Below are positions 14,731-22,048 of a stretch of 48,812 nucleotides of DNA, piece by piece. Numbering within the stretch: position 1 is the stretch's first letter; each line of letters begins with the position of its first letter. The translations under genes were made by a program, and so were the position numbers. The notes under the pieces are model-generated. The model did not search any database, was not told the origin of the DNA, and saw only the letters and a list, made by a program, of their open reading frames with translations. This DNA comes from a virus, in the IMG/VR virus record IMGVR_UViG_3300007542_000002, positions 1-48,812 of that record, one strand, 5' to 3'.

Positions 14731-17391
14731 ATGGCCGCACCGATCATCACCTTTCCGGTCTCCGTAGTGAACGGCGTCCAGAGGACGACGCGTGAGGGGG
14801 CAGAAGCCAGCATCCAGTCCGCGATCAACGTCCTCGACGGGCGGATCACGGACACGACGACAGGCAAGATCGGGTTCGCGACGTGGGCGGAACTGGCGGC
14901 GGTCACCGGCACGGTCAACGGACAGCTTGCTCAGACGACTGCGGACGCCGGTACGCACACGGACCCGGTCGTCGGCGGCACCGTCTCGAATACCGGTGAG
15001 TTCCGATGGTCGACCAGCCCGGCCGGATGGGAGCGCATCGGCGATCCTGCTGCCGATGCCGTCGTTTCGGAGGTCGAGGACGCGCGGCAGGGTGAGACGG
15101 CGCTGGTCGACAACCTCACGGCGATGTCGCTGGCCACGGCCGGCGTCGCTGCTGCGTCGGCTGCGCCGAACCTGTGGCCGGATCCCGAGATGCGTTCCGC
15201 CATCGGCTGGACCGGCACCAAGCCCACTAGGACGACCATCAGCGGGCGCCCGGCATTCTCGGTGGCGTCGGCGCCGGGCATCAGCCCGCTCATCCCCTGG
15301 CCCGCAAAATACGGCGATACGATCTCGCTGGGCTATACCGTCACCAAGGCGGCCGTTGCCGGGCAGGACGTGCGCATCTGGCAGTACAACGCCAGCGGTA
15401 CACAGATCGACGCGGATACCGATAGTCTGCCCTCCGGCGCGCTTACGGCGTCGCGCCGCACCCTCGCCAGCATCGCGCGCGAGACCGGTGCGGTCGCGTT
15501 CGCTCTGGTCGTTGCGCCGACCGTCTCGGGCGATGCCGTGGTCGTCGGCGATGTGACGATCGCTCCGGGCGCGTCGGCGACTGCGCGGCCGTCTCTCAAG
15601 CCGCTGGAGCGGTATATCCGGGCGTTCGGCGAAGCCACGATGCGGCCGAACAAGATCGCCGGAAGCTATCTGACCGACCCGTCGCTCTGGGTGGGCTCCG
15701 GCACCATGACGATGGAGACCATCGACCGGCGCACTGTGATGAAGATCACAGGGGGCGAGAAGACCATCCAGATTCCTCGCGCCAACTTCGCGGATCCCAA
15801 CTTCCGCGTCTCGCTGGTCATTGAGGAGAAGACCGGCACGGGCGACCAGAGCCGCATCATCTTCCGCCAGCGCACGTCGGGGAACGCGACCGTCGGCACC
15901 GATACCAGCCAGATCACGCTCACGTCCCTTACCGTCACCGGGCCGCAGGAGTGGTCGCCGCCGGCCGAAGCCTGGGACGATGACGACGACGCCGACCACA
16001 TGCTGATCTATCTGCAGGCGGCGGGCACGTCGGTGCTCAAGATCTCTTGGCCTTGCGTCGTCGAGGGCACGGAAGACGCTGCGTTCCGCCCGCCGTTCAC
16101 CGTCATTGAGGCGCCGCGCTCTCTCTACGTCGACCCCATCAGCGGCGACGACGGCGACAACGGCACATACACCAGCCCGCTGAAGACCTGGACGGCCGGC
16201 ATCTCGAAGCTGGCCGGGCGCGGCACGCTCTGGACTACGTCCGGCCTGATTACCAGCGCCACGAGCCTCGCGAGCGCAGTCGACCTGCATATCCGCGCGC
16301 TGCCCGAAGCGAAGCCGGTGGTGCATCTCGGCGTCGAGATCCCCGGCCCGTGGACTCCAACGACGGATCGCCCCAACGTCTGGGAAGCGGCCAGCGTCAC
16401 GGATCCGGGCGTGTACATCTTTGTCGAGGGTATGCCGCAGTCGGAAATCACGGCGGCGACGCGCCACGCCATGCATCGCGGCCGCGCTTACCGATCGCCG
16501 AACTATGCCCTATCCGAAATCACCACCAGCACGCTGGACGTGTCGGCCGCTGAGGGCACGTTCCTGTGGTCGAGCGGGACGGCCTATGTCCACCTGCCCG
16601 ATGACGAGGATCCGAACGACTGGACGATCTACCGAGCCTCTGCGCTGTCAGCGTTCTCCGGCGGCGTGCTGGGCCAGTCCGGCTTCGTGCACCTCGCCGG
16701 CATCGATGTCTACATGCCCAACGTCGCCTTCAACATGAAGTACATGGGCGAATATCTGATTGACGACTGCAACGTCTACGGCACGTTCAGCAACGGGTGG
16801 CGAGGCGACGTGAGCCGCGGCACGATCCGCCGCTGCTACGGCACCCAGATCGGCAACGACATCTACAGCTTCCACCACGAGACGCTGCCGGAGCCGCCCG
16901 ACGACTATCGCGAGACCGTTGCCACGATGGAGGACTGCGCCGGCAGTCTGGCGAAGGACGACACGTGCTCTCCGCATGAGAAGTGCATTCTGACGATCCG
17001 GGGCCTTCTTTCCGAATACAGCAAGGCTGCGCTGACGCCCGCCAGCGGCGCCGAGTGCCAGGCGTGGGGGCTTGTGACGCGCGGGCATCGGGAGTGGGGC
17101 GTCTCGGTACGTAACTCGATCCTGGAGGCCGAAGGCGGCGTCGGGACCATCTGCGAACTGCATGAGCCGGTCATTCAGGACGAGGTCCTGGGTATGACGT
17201 GTACCTCGCCGGCTGAGTCCCAGATCAAGGCTTACAGTCCGCTCACTGTGAACTGCGCCACGGCCGCGCTTGCCGACTACGGCAGGATCGAGACCTGGGG
17301 CTGGGAGGATATAGGGTCGTCGGTCGTCAAGGGGACCTCGACGAATGGCGGGCAACTGATCGTCAACCCCGCGCTACCGGTCCCCGCGTAA
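14731..17391 (+). CDS. Tailspike with right-handed beta-helix
   Basis: An 886-residue protein at the end of the tail operon. The N-terminal ~120 residues (VVNGVQRTTREGAEASIQSAINVLDG region) should anchor it to the tail tip. The middle carries sheet-rich carbohydrate-binding-like sections. From about residue 463 it reads SLYVDP.SGDDGDNGTYTSPLKTW, the usual entry to a parallel beta-helix, and continues with many short strands. Such spikes bind or degrade surface polysaccharide. Several Asp/Glu/His residues lie in the helix (YSFHHETLPEPPDDY) but the active site cannot be fixed by eye. It likely determines host range. Confidence 0.75.
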   Translation: MAAPIITFPVSVVNGVQRTTREGAEASIQSAINVLDGRITDTTTGKIGFATWAELAAVTGTVNGQLAQTTADAGTHTDPVVGGTVSNTGEFRWSTSPAGWERIGDPAADAVVSEVEDARQGETALVDNLTAMSLATAGVAAASAAPNLWPDPEMRSAIGWTGTKPTRTTISGRPAFSVASAPGISPLIPWPAKYGDTISLGYTVTKAAVAGQDVRIWQYNASGTQIDADTDSLPSGALTASRRTLASIARETGAVAFALVVAPTVSGDAVVVGDVTIAPGASATARPSLKPLERYIRAFGEATMRPNKIAGSYLTDPSLWVGSGTMTMETIDRRTVMKITGGEKTIQIPRANFADPNFRVSLVIEEKTGTGDQSRIIFRQRTSGNATVGTDTSQITLTSLTVTGPQEWSPPAEAWDDDDDADHMLIYLQAAGTSVLKISWPCVVEGTEDAAFRPPFTVIEAPRSLYVDPISGDDGDNGTYTSPLKTWTAGISKLAGRGTLWTTSGLITSATSLASAVDLHIRALPEAKPVVHLGVEIPGPWTPTTDRPNVWEAASVTDPGVYIFVEGMPQSEITAATRHAMHRGRAYRSPNYALSEITTSTLDVSAAEGTFLWSSGTAYVHLPDDEDPNDWTIYRASALSAFSGGVLGQSGFVHLAGIDVYMPNVAFNMKYMGEYLIDDCNVYGTFSNGWRGDVSRGTIRRCYGTQIGNDIYSFHHETLPEPPDDYRETVATMEDCAGSLAKDDTCSPHEKCILTIRGLLSEYSKAALTPASGAECQAWGLVTRGHREWGVSVRNSILEAEGGVGTICELHEPVIQDEVLGMTCTSPAESQIKAYSPLTVNCATAALADYGRIETWGWEDIGSSVVKGTSTNGGQLIVNPALPVPA

Positions 17392-17403
17392 CCCATGCCT
17401 ACG

Positions 17404-17434
17404 CCCGACGGGTGCGCTAACACCCGCCGGGTTT
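17404..17434 (+). terminator. Terminator-like hairpin after the tailspike gene
   Basis: CCCG-A-CGGGTG pairs with CACCCG-C-CGGG around a six-base loop, with a short TTT after it. The stem is strong but the T run is weak, so termination may be partial. Confidence 0.5.
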
Positions 17435-17469
17435 CGGACTTCCAACGACCTCCACGCAGGAGAGGCCGA

Positions 17470-17586
17470 ATGGCACGAACGCTCCCAGACACGGAAGCTG
17501 CGGGGAATTACGCGCGAACATGCGTGTTCCTGCAAGTGACCCACGGCACAGGCGAGTTCGCGGCAATTGGGGCGGGGCGTGCCTGA
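17470..17586 (+). CDS. Possible 38-residue peptide
   Basis: A short frame starts at an ATG preceded by aggag about nine bases upstream and ends inside the run-up to the next gene. The product has no recognisable feature (MARTLPDTEAAGNYARTCVF...). Without it, bases 17435-17620 would hold no gene. Confidence 0.25.
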   Translation: MARTLPDTEAAGNYARTCVFLQVTHGTGEFAAIGAGRA

Positions 17587-17620
17587 CCCGATTGGCCCGG
17601 AGCGCCATCGGGAGGAAGAT

Positions 17621-18031
17621 TTGTCGCAGACCCTCGACAGACTCGCGAACAACGTGCAGGTCACGTTGCTGGCGCGCGCGATGCAGATCATCGGCATCCC
17701 CATTGCGGGGGCGATCCTGTTTCAGGCGTGGGGTGCGTTCGTCGAGATGCGCGACGCCTCGAAGGAGATGAAGTGGCAGGTAACGGCTATCCAATCCAGG
17801 CTGGAAGGGCAGGAGAACGTCACTGCCTCGATCCAGTCCGAACTGCGGGCGCGAACGGCGGACAGGTTCACGAAGTCCGATGCGGGGCTTTTGGAGCAGT
17901 CGATCCGCCGGGACATCAACCGGATTGAGAATCAAGTCGGGGATGTGCGCCGGCAGGTAGACGACCTTCGGACAATCACGCTGAAGCAGGACCCGGATTG
18001 GAAGGCGCCGAAGGGGCAGGCACGCCCCTGA
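17621..18031 (+). CDS. Membrane-anchored coiled-coil protein of the lysis region
   Basis: A 136-residue protein. I chose the TTG at 17621 because GGAGG lies five bases before it; longer starts (TTG 17567, GTG 17579) lack one. One membrane segment lies at about 19-38 (RAMQIIGIPIAGAILFQAWG). The rest is a long charged coiled coil (SRLEGQ..., RRDINRIENQVGDVRRQVDD). This is the form of an i-spanin, and a lipoprotein gene lies downstream at 19215, but no spanin motif is visible. It could also be a holin-associated protein. Confidence 0.6.
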   Translation: MSQTLDRLANNVQVTLLARAMQIIGIPIAGAILFQAWGAFVEMRDASKEMKWQVTAIQSRLEGQENVTASIQSELRARTADRFTKSDAGLLEQSIRRDINRIENQVGDVRRQVDDLRTITLKQDPDWKAPKGQARP

Positions 18032-18104
18032 AAAGCAGAGACCCCGCCGAAGCGGGGCCTCATTCCACCGGGCATGCCGAGGAGGGGAATCTGCTTTTCA
18101 GGGG
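18025..18104. repeat. 15-bp perfect inverted repeat with internal hairpin
   Basis: CCCCTGAAAAGCAGA at 18025-18039 is the exact reverse complement of 18090-18104. Between the arms is a second hairpin, CCCCGC / GCGGGG at 18042-18057, with a CGAA loop (TTCG on the other strand). The left arm covers the stop codon of the gene ending at 18031. The whole could end transcription in either direction or fold as a small RNA. Confidence 0.75.
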
Positions 18105-18240
18105 GCTACTGAGTCCCGCATCACGCTCCCGGTTTCCCGGTGCTACGGCAAGTAGGCTCACCGTGTCGCGTGCAGTGCCGTCCCTTATAGCAGAAGCCCC
18201 GGCCGCCGGGAAGGCAGTCGGGGCTCTGTGTGTCTTGAAG
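18105..18240. other. Non-coding stretch with a further hairpin
   Basis: Part of the 315-base gap between 18032 and 18346. I see no credible gene. AGCCCCG at 18195-18201 pairs with CGGGGCT at 18219-18225, enclosing a GC-rich loop and followed by a T/G-rich stretch, which could be a weak terminator. Confidence 0.5.
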
Positions 18241-18307
18241 CTGCGGCGGGTGCGGAATCGAACCGCTGAGCAATTTTTACTTGCCGAGCATCCAGTCCCC
18301 GCCGCAG
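18241..18307 (-). ncRNA. tRNA-like element lacking a D arm
   Basis: On the minus strand, 10-bp perfect end arms (CTGCGGCGGG / CCCGCCGCAG) enclose a 5-bp stem with a 7-base loop GTAAAAA and then a T arm with the standard loop TTCGATT closed by GCGG/CCGC. The middle loop has T at the position of U33, which would give anticodon AAA. Only 12 bases replace the D arm, the variable region is one base, and no CCA follows. It may be a decayed tRNA, a tRNA mimic, or the 3' end of a host tRNA captured at an attachment site. Confidence 0.4.
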
Positions 18308-18346
18308 CACCCAAGAGTCTAGTCCCCCACAACCCCGAGGGCAAGC

Positions 18347-18994
18347 ATGGCATACGGCAACTTCGCCCGGGCCCTGCCGCTCGTGCTCGCGCATGAGGGC
18401 GGATACGTCAACAACCCGAAGGACCCGGGAAAAGCGACGAACCTCGGCATCACCATCGGCACCCTGTCCGACTGGCTGGGCAGGCCGGCGACCAACGCCG
18501 ATGTCCGGGCCCTCACCCGGGTGAGCGTCACGCCGATCTACCACGATCGATACTGGGACGCGGTCCGCGGCGACGACCTGCCCCCGGGCATCGATTACGC
18601 CGTGTTCGACTACGCCGTGAACAGCGGGCCCGCCCGGGCAATCATGGGCGTGCAGCGCTATCTCGGCATCGCCGACGACGGCGTGCTGGGGCCCATCACC
18701 ATTCGGGAGATCCGCGAGGCCGACCCGGGTGACGTGATCCGCGGCCTCTGTGCCGAGCGCATGGCGTTCCTGCGCAAGCTCTCGACGTGGAAGACGTTCG
18801 GCAATGGCTGGACCGACCGCGTCGACGGTGTCCGTACGCATGCGCTCGCCATGGCGGCTGACGTTCTGCCGGGCCCGGGTCCCACCCGACAACCAGACGA
18901 CCCGGGGCCCGAACCCGAACCCCCCGAACCCACCCAGCCCGCAGCACCCGCCGCGGGCTTTTCTCTGTCCTGGCTATGGAGTTGGTTCCGATGA
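18347..18994 (+). CDS. Endolysin, GH108 family
   Basis: A 215-residue muramidase that cuts host peptidoglycan at lysis. The catalytic region is clear: LAHEGGYVNNPKDPGKATNLGIT with Glu17 as the acid. The DYAVNSGPARAIMGVQRYLG section (about 87-106) and the following DDGVLGPIT motif belong to the C-terminal peptidoglycan-binding domain PF09374. After residue ~180 comes a proline-rich linker and a hydrophobic, Trp-rich tail (FSLSWLWSWF) that could touch the membrane. There is no N-terminal signal, so export should depend on the holin encoded next. Confidence 0.92.
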   Translation: MAYGNFARALPLVLAHEGGYVNNPKDPGKATNLGITIGTLSDWLGRPATNADVRALTRVSVTPIYHDRYWDAVRGDDLPPGIDYAVFDYAVNSGPARAIMGVQRYLGIADDGVLGPITIREIREADPGDVIRGLCAERMAFLRKLSTWKTFGNGWTDRVDGVRTHALAMAADVLPGPGPTRQPDDPGPEPEPPEPTQPAAPAAGFSLSWLWSWFR

Positions 18995-19212
18995 CCGTTG
19001 ACCAGCCTACCGCCACCCCAACCCGCAAGGTCGGCACCGGCATGGCGGCCGGCGGTGGTGCCGCCGTGGTCGGCGCCCCGCTCGCGCTTCTGTGGGGCTG
19101 GGGCCTAGTCACTGACGAGCCCATGCCCGTCGAGGTCGCCGTGTTTTTTGCCGGCGGCATCGTGTGGGCCGTGCAGTCCGCGTTCTCCTACTTCACCCGC
19201 GAAAGGACCTGA
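18991..19212 (+). CDS. Holin
   Basis: A 73-residue membrane protein, overlapping the endolysin stop (ATGA). Two hydrophobic segments lie at about 21-39 (MAAGGGAAVVGAPLALLWG) and 47-65 (VEVAVFFAGGIVWAVQSAF), and the tail is basic (YFTRERT). Size, topology and place directly after an endolysin without a signal peptide fit a small holin that makes the lysis hole. No family motif is needed for this call. Confidence 0.75.
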   Translation: MTVDQPTATPTRKVGTGMAAGGGAAVVGAPLALLWGWGLVTDEPMPVEVAVFFAGGIVWAVQSAFSYFTRERT

Positions 19213-19214
19213 CC

Positions 19215-19457
19215 ATGCGATACGCAATCCTCGCCGCCCTCGCGCTCGCCCTGTCCGCCTGCGGCGCCGTCTCCGAGCGCATCACCGAGACGACCGGGAC
19301 GACCCTGGAGCAGCGCTGCGCCAACTACCGCCTGACCCTCGCGCAGTGGACCGCCTACCGTGAGGCCGGCGGCAAGATGACGGAGGACCGCGTGGCCATC
19401 GTGGGCGCGCTCCAGGCCGCCATCGACGCTAACTGCGGTCCGCCGGCCACTCGCTAG
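19215..19457 (+). CDS. Small lipoprotein of the lysis cassette
   Basis: An 80-residue protein. The ATG at 19215 follows gaaagga. It opens MRYAILAALALALSAC with lipobox LSAC, so Cys16 should be lipidated. The mature ~65 residues contain two more Cys (EQRCANYR and DANCGPP). It may serve as the outer-membrane spanin, with 17621-18031 as the inner partner, but it lacks the proline-rich stretch of classic Rz1. It ends facing the first leftward gene. Confidence 0.65.
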   Translation: MRYAILAALALALSACGAVSERITETTGTTLEQRCANYRLTLAQWTAYREAGGKMTEDRVAIVGALQAAIDANCGPPATR

Positions 19458-19753
19458 GTGGCGCGCCGCCAGACGCAGCTATAGCCGTCGTCGTTCGGCT
19501 TGTGGACGGGTGGCGGCGGCGGGTCCGGGTACCAGTAGACGCCGTCGGAGTCGGTGTAGGACCCGTCTGGCCTGACTGAGTCGGCGTCGATAATGCTCGC
19601 CGGGCTCTCGTCAACGTGCCCAGGGATGCAGTCGTCGGTGTACTCAGAGCGGCAACCGATCATGACCAGCCGGCGCGGCGGCGCGTCGTCCTGCATGCCG
19701 AGCATCATCTTCCACCACGACGCGCTCGGTGGCCCCATATTGTAACCTCGCAT
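19454..19753 (-). CDS. Hypothetical protein at the end of the leftward region
   Basis: A 99-residue protein, the last gene of the leftward early region. The ATG at 19753 has AGGAGG in front; the longer frame from 19852 has none. The N-terminus reads MRGYNMGPPSASWWKMM, the middle has two Cys, and a proline run (YWYPDPPPPPVHKP) lies near residue 75-88. No family is recognised. Its end overlaps the lysis lipoprotein gene by four bases on the opposite strand. Confidence 0.55.
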   Translation of the reverse strand: MRGYNMGPPSASWWKMMLGMQDDAPPRRLVMIGCRSEYTDDCIPGHVDESPASIIDADSVRPDGSYTDSDGVYWYPDPPPPPVHKPNDDGYSCVWRRAT

Positions 19754-19766
19754 CCCCACCTCCTGC

Positions 19767-19790
19767 GCCCCGGCTTCGGCCGGGGCCTTT
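19767..19790 (+). terminator. Late-operon terminator, UUCG hairpin
   Basis: An 8-bp GC stem, GCCCCGGC / GCCGGGGC, closes a TTCG tetraloop and is followed by CTTT. It lies where rightward transcripts from the lysis genes would run into leftward genes, just upstream of the 19753 start. The T run is short. Confidence 0.6.
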
Positions 19791-19841
19791 ACGCGTTTCA
19801 GGGGCACGATCTCGTCTATGGCCCCGGACGGGCTGCGGATC

Positions 19842-20162
19842 TCAATCGGCATTGGGCGCCGTCATTGGCTTAAACGCCGGCATCCAATGTGTGAACCGCC
19901 CGGCGTGTCCGTGCCACGTCCAGCCGCCGCCATTGTGGTCAATCCAATGCGCCACTACCGGCCCCTCCCAGTCCGAGCGGCTTTCGTCGGTTGCCCATCT
20001 TGCGTTTACATGGACGCACCACGCGATGATCGTGGTCCCATCCTTCGGCGCCGTCTCCATCGTCTGCCATAGCGCCTTCTCCACCCGTGCGGCCTGCTCT
20101 GCGCCCACGTAGGTCATCCCAGCCCTTATAAGCGCTTCGTGCATGGGCGTGCGGTCAGGCAT
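19842..20162 (-). CDS. DUF551-domain protein
   Basis: A 106-residue protein. The ATG at 20162 has GGAGG six bases upstream. The ALWQTMETAPKDGTTIIAWC section and the closing FTHWMPAF (about 37-100) match DUF551, a short domain common in phage early regions. A GWTWHGHAGRF segment precedes the end. Its function is not known. It overlaps the next gene upstream by eight bases. Confidence 0.7.
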   Translation of the reverse strand: MPDRTPMHEALIRAGMTYVGAEQAARVEKALWQTMETAPKDGTTIIAWCVHVNARWATDESRSDWEGPVVAHWIDHNGGGWTWHGHAGRFTHWMPAFKPMTAPNAD

Positions 20163-20349
20163 TCTCGTCCTCCATGGCGGCACGGGCTCTGCACGCTTGA
20201 GCGAAGCGTCGCATCGACACGAGATTGAGCGCGATGTTCTTATCATCGGGACGCTGAGCGAGCGCGGATTCAAGCTTCGCGACGCTGGCCTCGGCCTTCT
20301 CGGCCCTCTCCACCCTCGCCGCGAGTGCGCGCAGCGTTTCAGCGGTCAT
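20155..20349 (-). CDS. Small coiled-coil protein
   Basis: A 64-residue helical protein (MTAETLRALAARVERAEKAEAS...) with AGGAGAG six bases before the ATG at 20349. It is probably a dimer through its coiled coil. It overlaps both neighbours by a few bases, so it is translated with them. No family is recognised. Confidence 0.6.
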   Translation of the reverse strand: MTAETLRALAARVERAEKAEASVAKLESALAQRPDDKNIALNLVSMRRFAQACRARAAMEDENA

Positions 20350-20617
20350 CGTGCTCTCCTGTGTACATGCGGTGCATATCGAATGGCGTGGCAATGGTTT
20401 GTTTGCTCCCCGCGCATCCAGGGCATGTTGCGCGCCGCTTGTCCCGGCTGATCTTCCACCCAGCCTTGCGGGCTTTCGCTAGGCACTCGCGTTCGTTTCT
20501 GCCCTCGGCCTGAAACTGCACGGTGGCGAGGATGTACTTGTGTGGGCATTTTCCGCCGTACTCTTCTCCACCTGCGTCACAATACAGGTCTATTGAGTAG
20601 CATCCGATTACGGCCAT
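20339..20617 (-). CDS. Zinc-ribbon-like small protein
   Basis: A 92-residue protein with AAGGAGAG before the ATG at 20617. It starts MAVIGCYSIDLYCD and holds a second Cys group, GGKCPHKYI and ATCPGCAGSKQ, which together could bind zinc. The middle has an NERECLAKARKAGWK helix. Similar Cys-rich small proteins are common in phage early operons, often with unknown DNA- or protein-binding roles. Confidence 0.6.
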   Translation of the reverse strand: MAVIGCYSIDLYCDAGGEEYGGKCPHKYILATVQFQAEGRNERECLAKARKAGWKISRDKRRATCPGCAGSKQTIATPFDMHRMYTGEHDDR

Positions 20618-20643
20618 TCGTGCTCTCCTTGTGTTGCACGGGG

Positions 20644-21285
20644 TCATGCCGCTTGCGCTTCCGGCGCGTCGATGTTCGCAAGGATCGCGCGGAAGGTGAG
20701 GACGCAGCACCACGGGTTTCGGTCCCAGGCGTGCGGGCCGTGGGTCGCGGACCAGCGGTTGGCGAACGCTTCGACCGGGTCGCGCGTCCATCCGTCAATC
20801 GGGTCCGTCACGCCGTCGTGGTAGATATCGCCCTCGCTGTCCGGCACCTCCGGCATGGGCTCGCCGACCAGTATCCCCTCAGCGATGGCGTCCGCCTCGC
20901 TCAGGCTTTGCAGCCGCAATACCCTTACGTCGCTCACCAGCAGCGTGATGCGGGAGGCCCAGCGGGGCATGTTGGTCGAAGGGCGGAGGCGGTTGAGATA
21001 GACGTTCCGGTACCCGCTGCGATCCGCCTCGTACCAGACGTGACCAGGGCCGCGGCACGCCTCTGTGCAGGGGCAATCGGTGAGTCGATGCGTCTCCCGG
21101 CACCAGAGGCGGTCTCCGGGCTGATAGGGCACCCCCGACTTCTGCCGGGGATATCTCCGCAGGATCGCATCGCCGACACGCTCCCACGTCGCTTGGTCCT
21201 TCAGCACGACCCGATGCTGGCTCTTCCTGCCCGCCAGGATCGCGGCGACATCGTGCGCCTTCAGGTTGATGGGGCGGTCCGTCAT
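20644..21285 (-). CDS. ASCH-like phage protein
   Basis: A 213-residue protein; ATG 21285 has GGAGG seven bases upstream. It begins MTDRPINLKAHDVAAILAGRKSQHRVV, the usual start of phage proteins that tell where a ligand of RNA-binding ASCH type may sit. Later come PYQPGDRLWCRETHRL and RITLLVSDVRVLRLQSLSEADAIAEG, which are family hallmarks. Such genes are sometimes labelled morphogenetic protein, without proof. The function is unknown; nucleic-acid binding is inferred. Confidence 0.7.
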   Translation of the reverse strand: MTDRPINLKAHDVAAILAGRKSQHRVVLKDQATWERVGDAILRRYPRQKSGVPYQPGDRLWCRETHRLTDCPCTEACRGPGHVWYEADRSGYRNVYLNRLRPSTNMPRWASRITLLVSDVRVLRLQSLSEADAIAEGILVGEPMPEVPDSEGDIYHDGVTDPIDGWTRDPVEAFANRWSATHGPHAWDRNPWCCVLTFRAILANIDAPEAQAA

Positions 21286-21533
21286 GGGATGGCCTCCATA
21301 TCTGCGCGCAGGCTCCGCATCTTGTTGATGTAGTGCTCTGGCGGCTTCCCTTCCGGGAAGAAGAACAGCGTCCGCTTCTCGTCGCAGCACATTGGCGGGA
21401 AACGGCGCGCGCTCTCTGCGTTCGGCTCCAGCATGGGATCGCATGCAGGGCCGACGAAGAATCCATTGGCGCAGTATCCATGAACACCGCGGTCGCCGAA
21501 GTGGGCGGAACATCGCCAAGGCCGGTCCGCCAT
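21282..21533 (-). CDS. Small Cys-rich hypothetical protein
   Basis: An 83-residue protein that overlaps the next gene by four bases (ATGA). Cys residues lie in RCSAHF, GYCANG, GPACDP and MCCDEK, and could hold a metal. The end reads YINKMRSLRADMEAIP. A moderately good GAGAGGG site precedes the ATG. No family is recognised. Confidence 0.55.
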   Translation of the reverse strand: MADRPWRCSAHFGDRGVHGYCANGFFVGPACDPMLEPNAESARRFPPMCCDEKRTLFFFPEGKPPEHYINKMRSLRADMEAIP

Positions 21534-21609
21534 ATCGCCCTCTCTAACAGTTAGACTTTCACCGACCCGAAAACCGCAGTTTCCCTAGCCGGCCCGAGTA
21601 CAAGATGTA

Positions 21610-21948
21610 CTACGTCGGTGTTCCGAGCAGGTCGCCGGCCGCCATCTGCTCCCGAAGCCGCCGCTGGATGCCGGCCCGCCGCATCGGCGCGTCATAGGCG
21701 TTGTGGTGCTGCTGGCACCATGCGCGCAGGTTGTCGTCGTCGCAGTGCTCTGGAATGTGGTCGAGGTGGGCAACGGTCAGGACGACCTTGCTGCCGGTCG
21801 TCGGATGCGGCTCGCCGTGCATGGCGCCGCAGCGCACGCCGTCCTGTTCCCATTCGCATCGGCCGCCAGCACGCTCGAAGCGGATGCGCTTGCTGATGGC
21901 CGGCCAGTCCTTCGGATAGCGCCCGCGATTTTCTGGACGGATAGGCAT
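21610..21948 (-). CDS. HNH endonuclease-like protein
   Basis: A 112-residue protein; the ATG at 21948 has GGAG eight bases upstream. Cys residues in GGRCEWEQDGVRCGA form the first zinc pair. The HNH core reads LTVAHLDHIPEHCDDDNLRAWCQQHHNAYD in two parts (about 60-90), with His-Asn-His-like residues in place. It lies between integrase and the early genes. Small HNH proteins of this form occur often in such regions as nicking or packaging-related nucleases, or as restriction-like enzymes. Confidence 0.75.
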   Translation of the reverse strand: MPIRPENRGRYPKDWPAISKRIRFERAGGRCEWEQDGVRCGAMHGEPHPTTGSKVVLTVAHLDHIPEHCDDDNLRAWCQQHHNAYDAPMRRAGIQRRLREQMAAGDLLGTPT

Positions 21949-22048
21949 CCTGGAAACTCCATCGCGCATTGGCAATATTGCGGAAACTGCCGCTTCTAAG
22001 CTATTGCCCAAGCAGGGGTTTGATTTATAGAACACTAACATCGAACGC
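21949..22048. other. AT-rich gap beside integrase, possible attP
   Basis: This 100-base gap is clearly richer in A and T than its surroundings and lies directly after the integrase gene, a common site for attP. No clear core or arm repeats can be seen by eye. The call rests on position and base content only. Confidence 0.2.

Noticed and set aside
14707-16476. Leftward 589-residue frame antisense to the tailspike
   Set aside because: Arg/Asp/Gly-rich shadow frame common in GC-rich DNA; the tailspike frame has the beta-helix entry motif.
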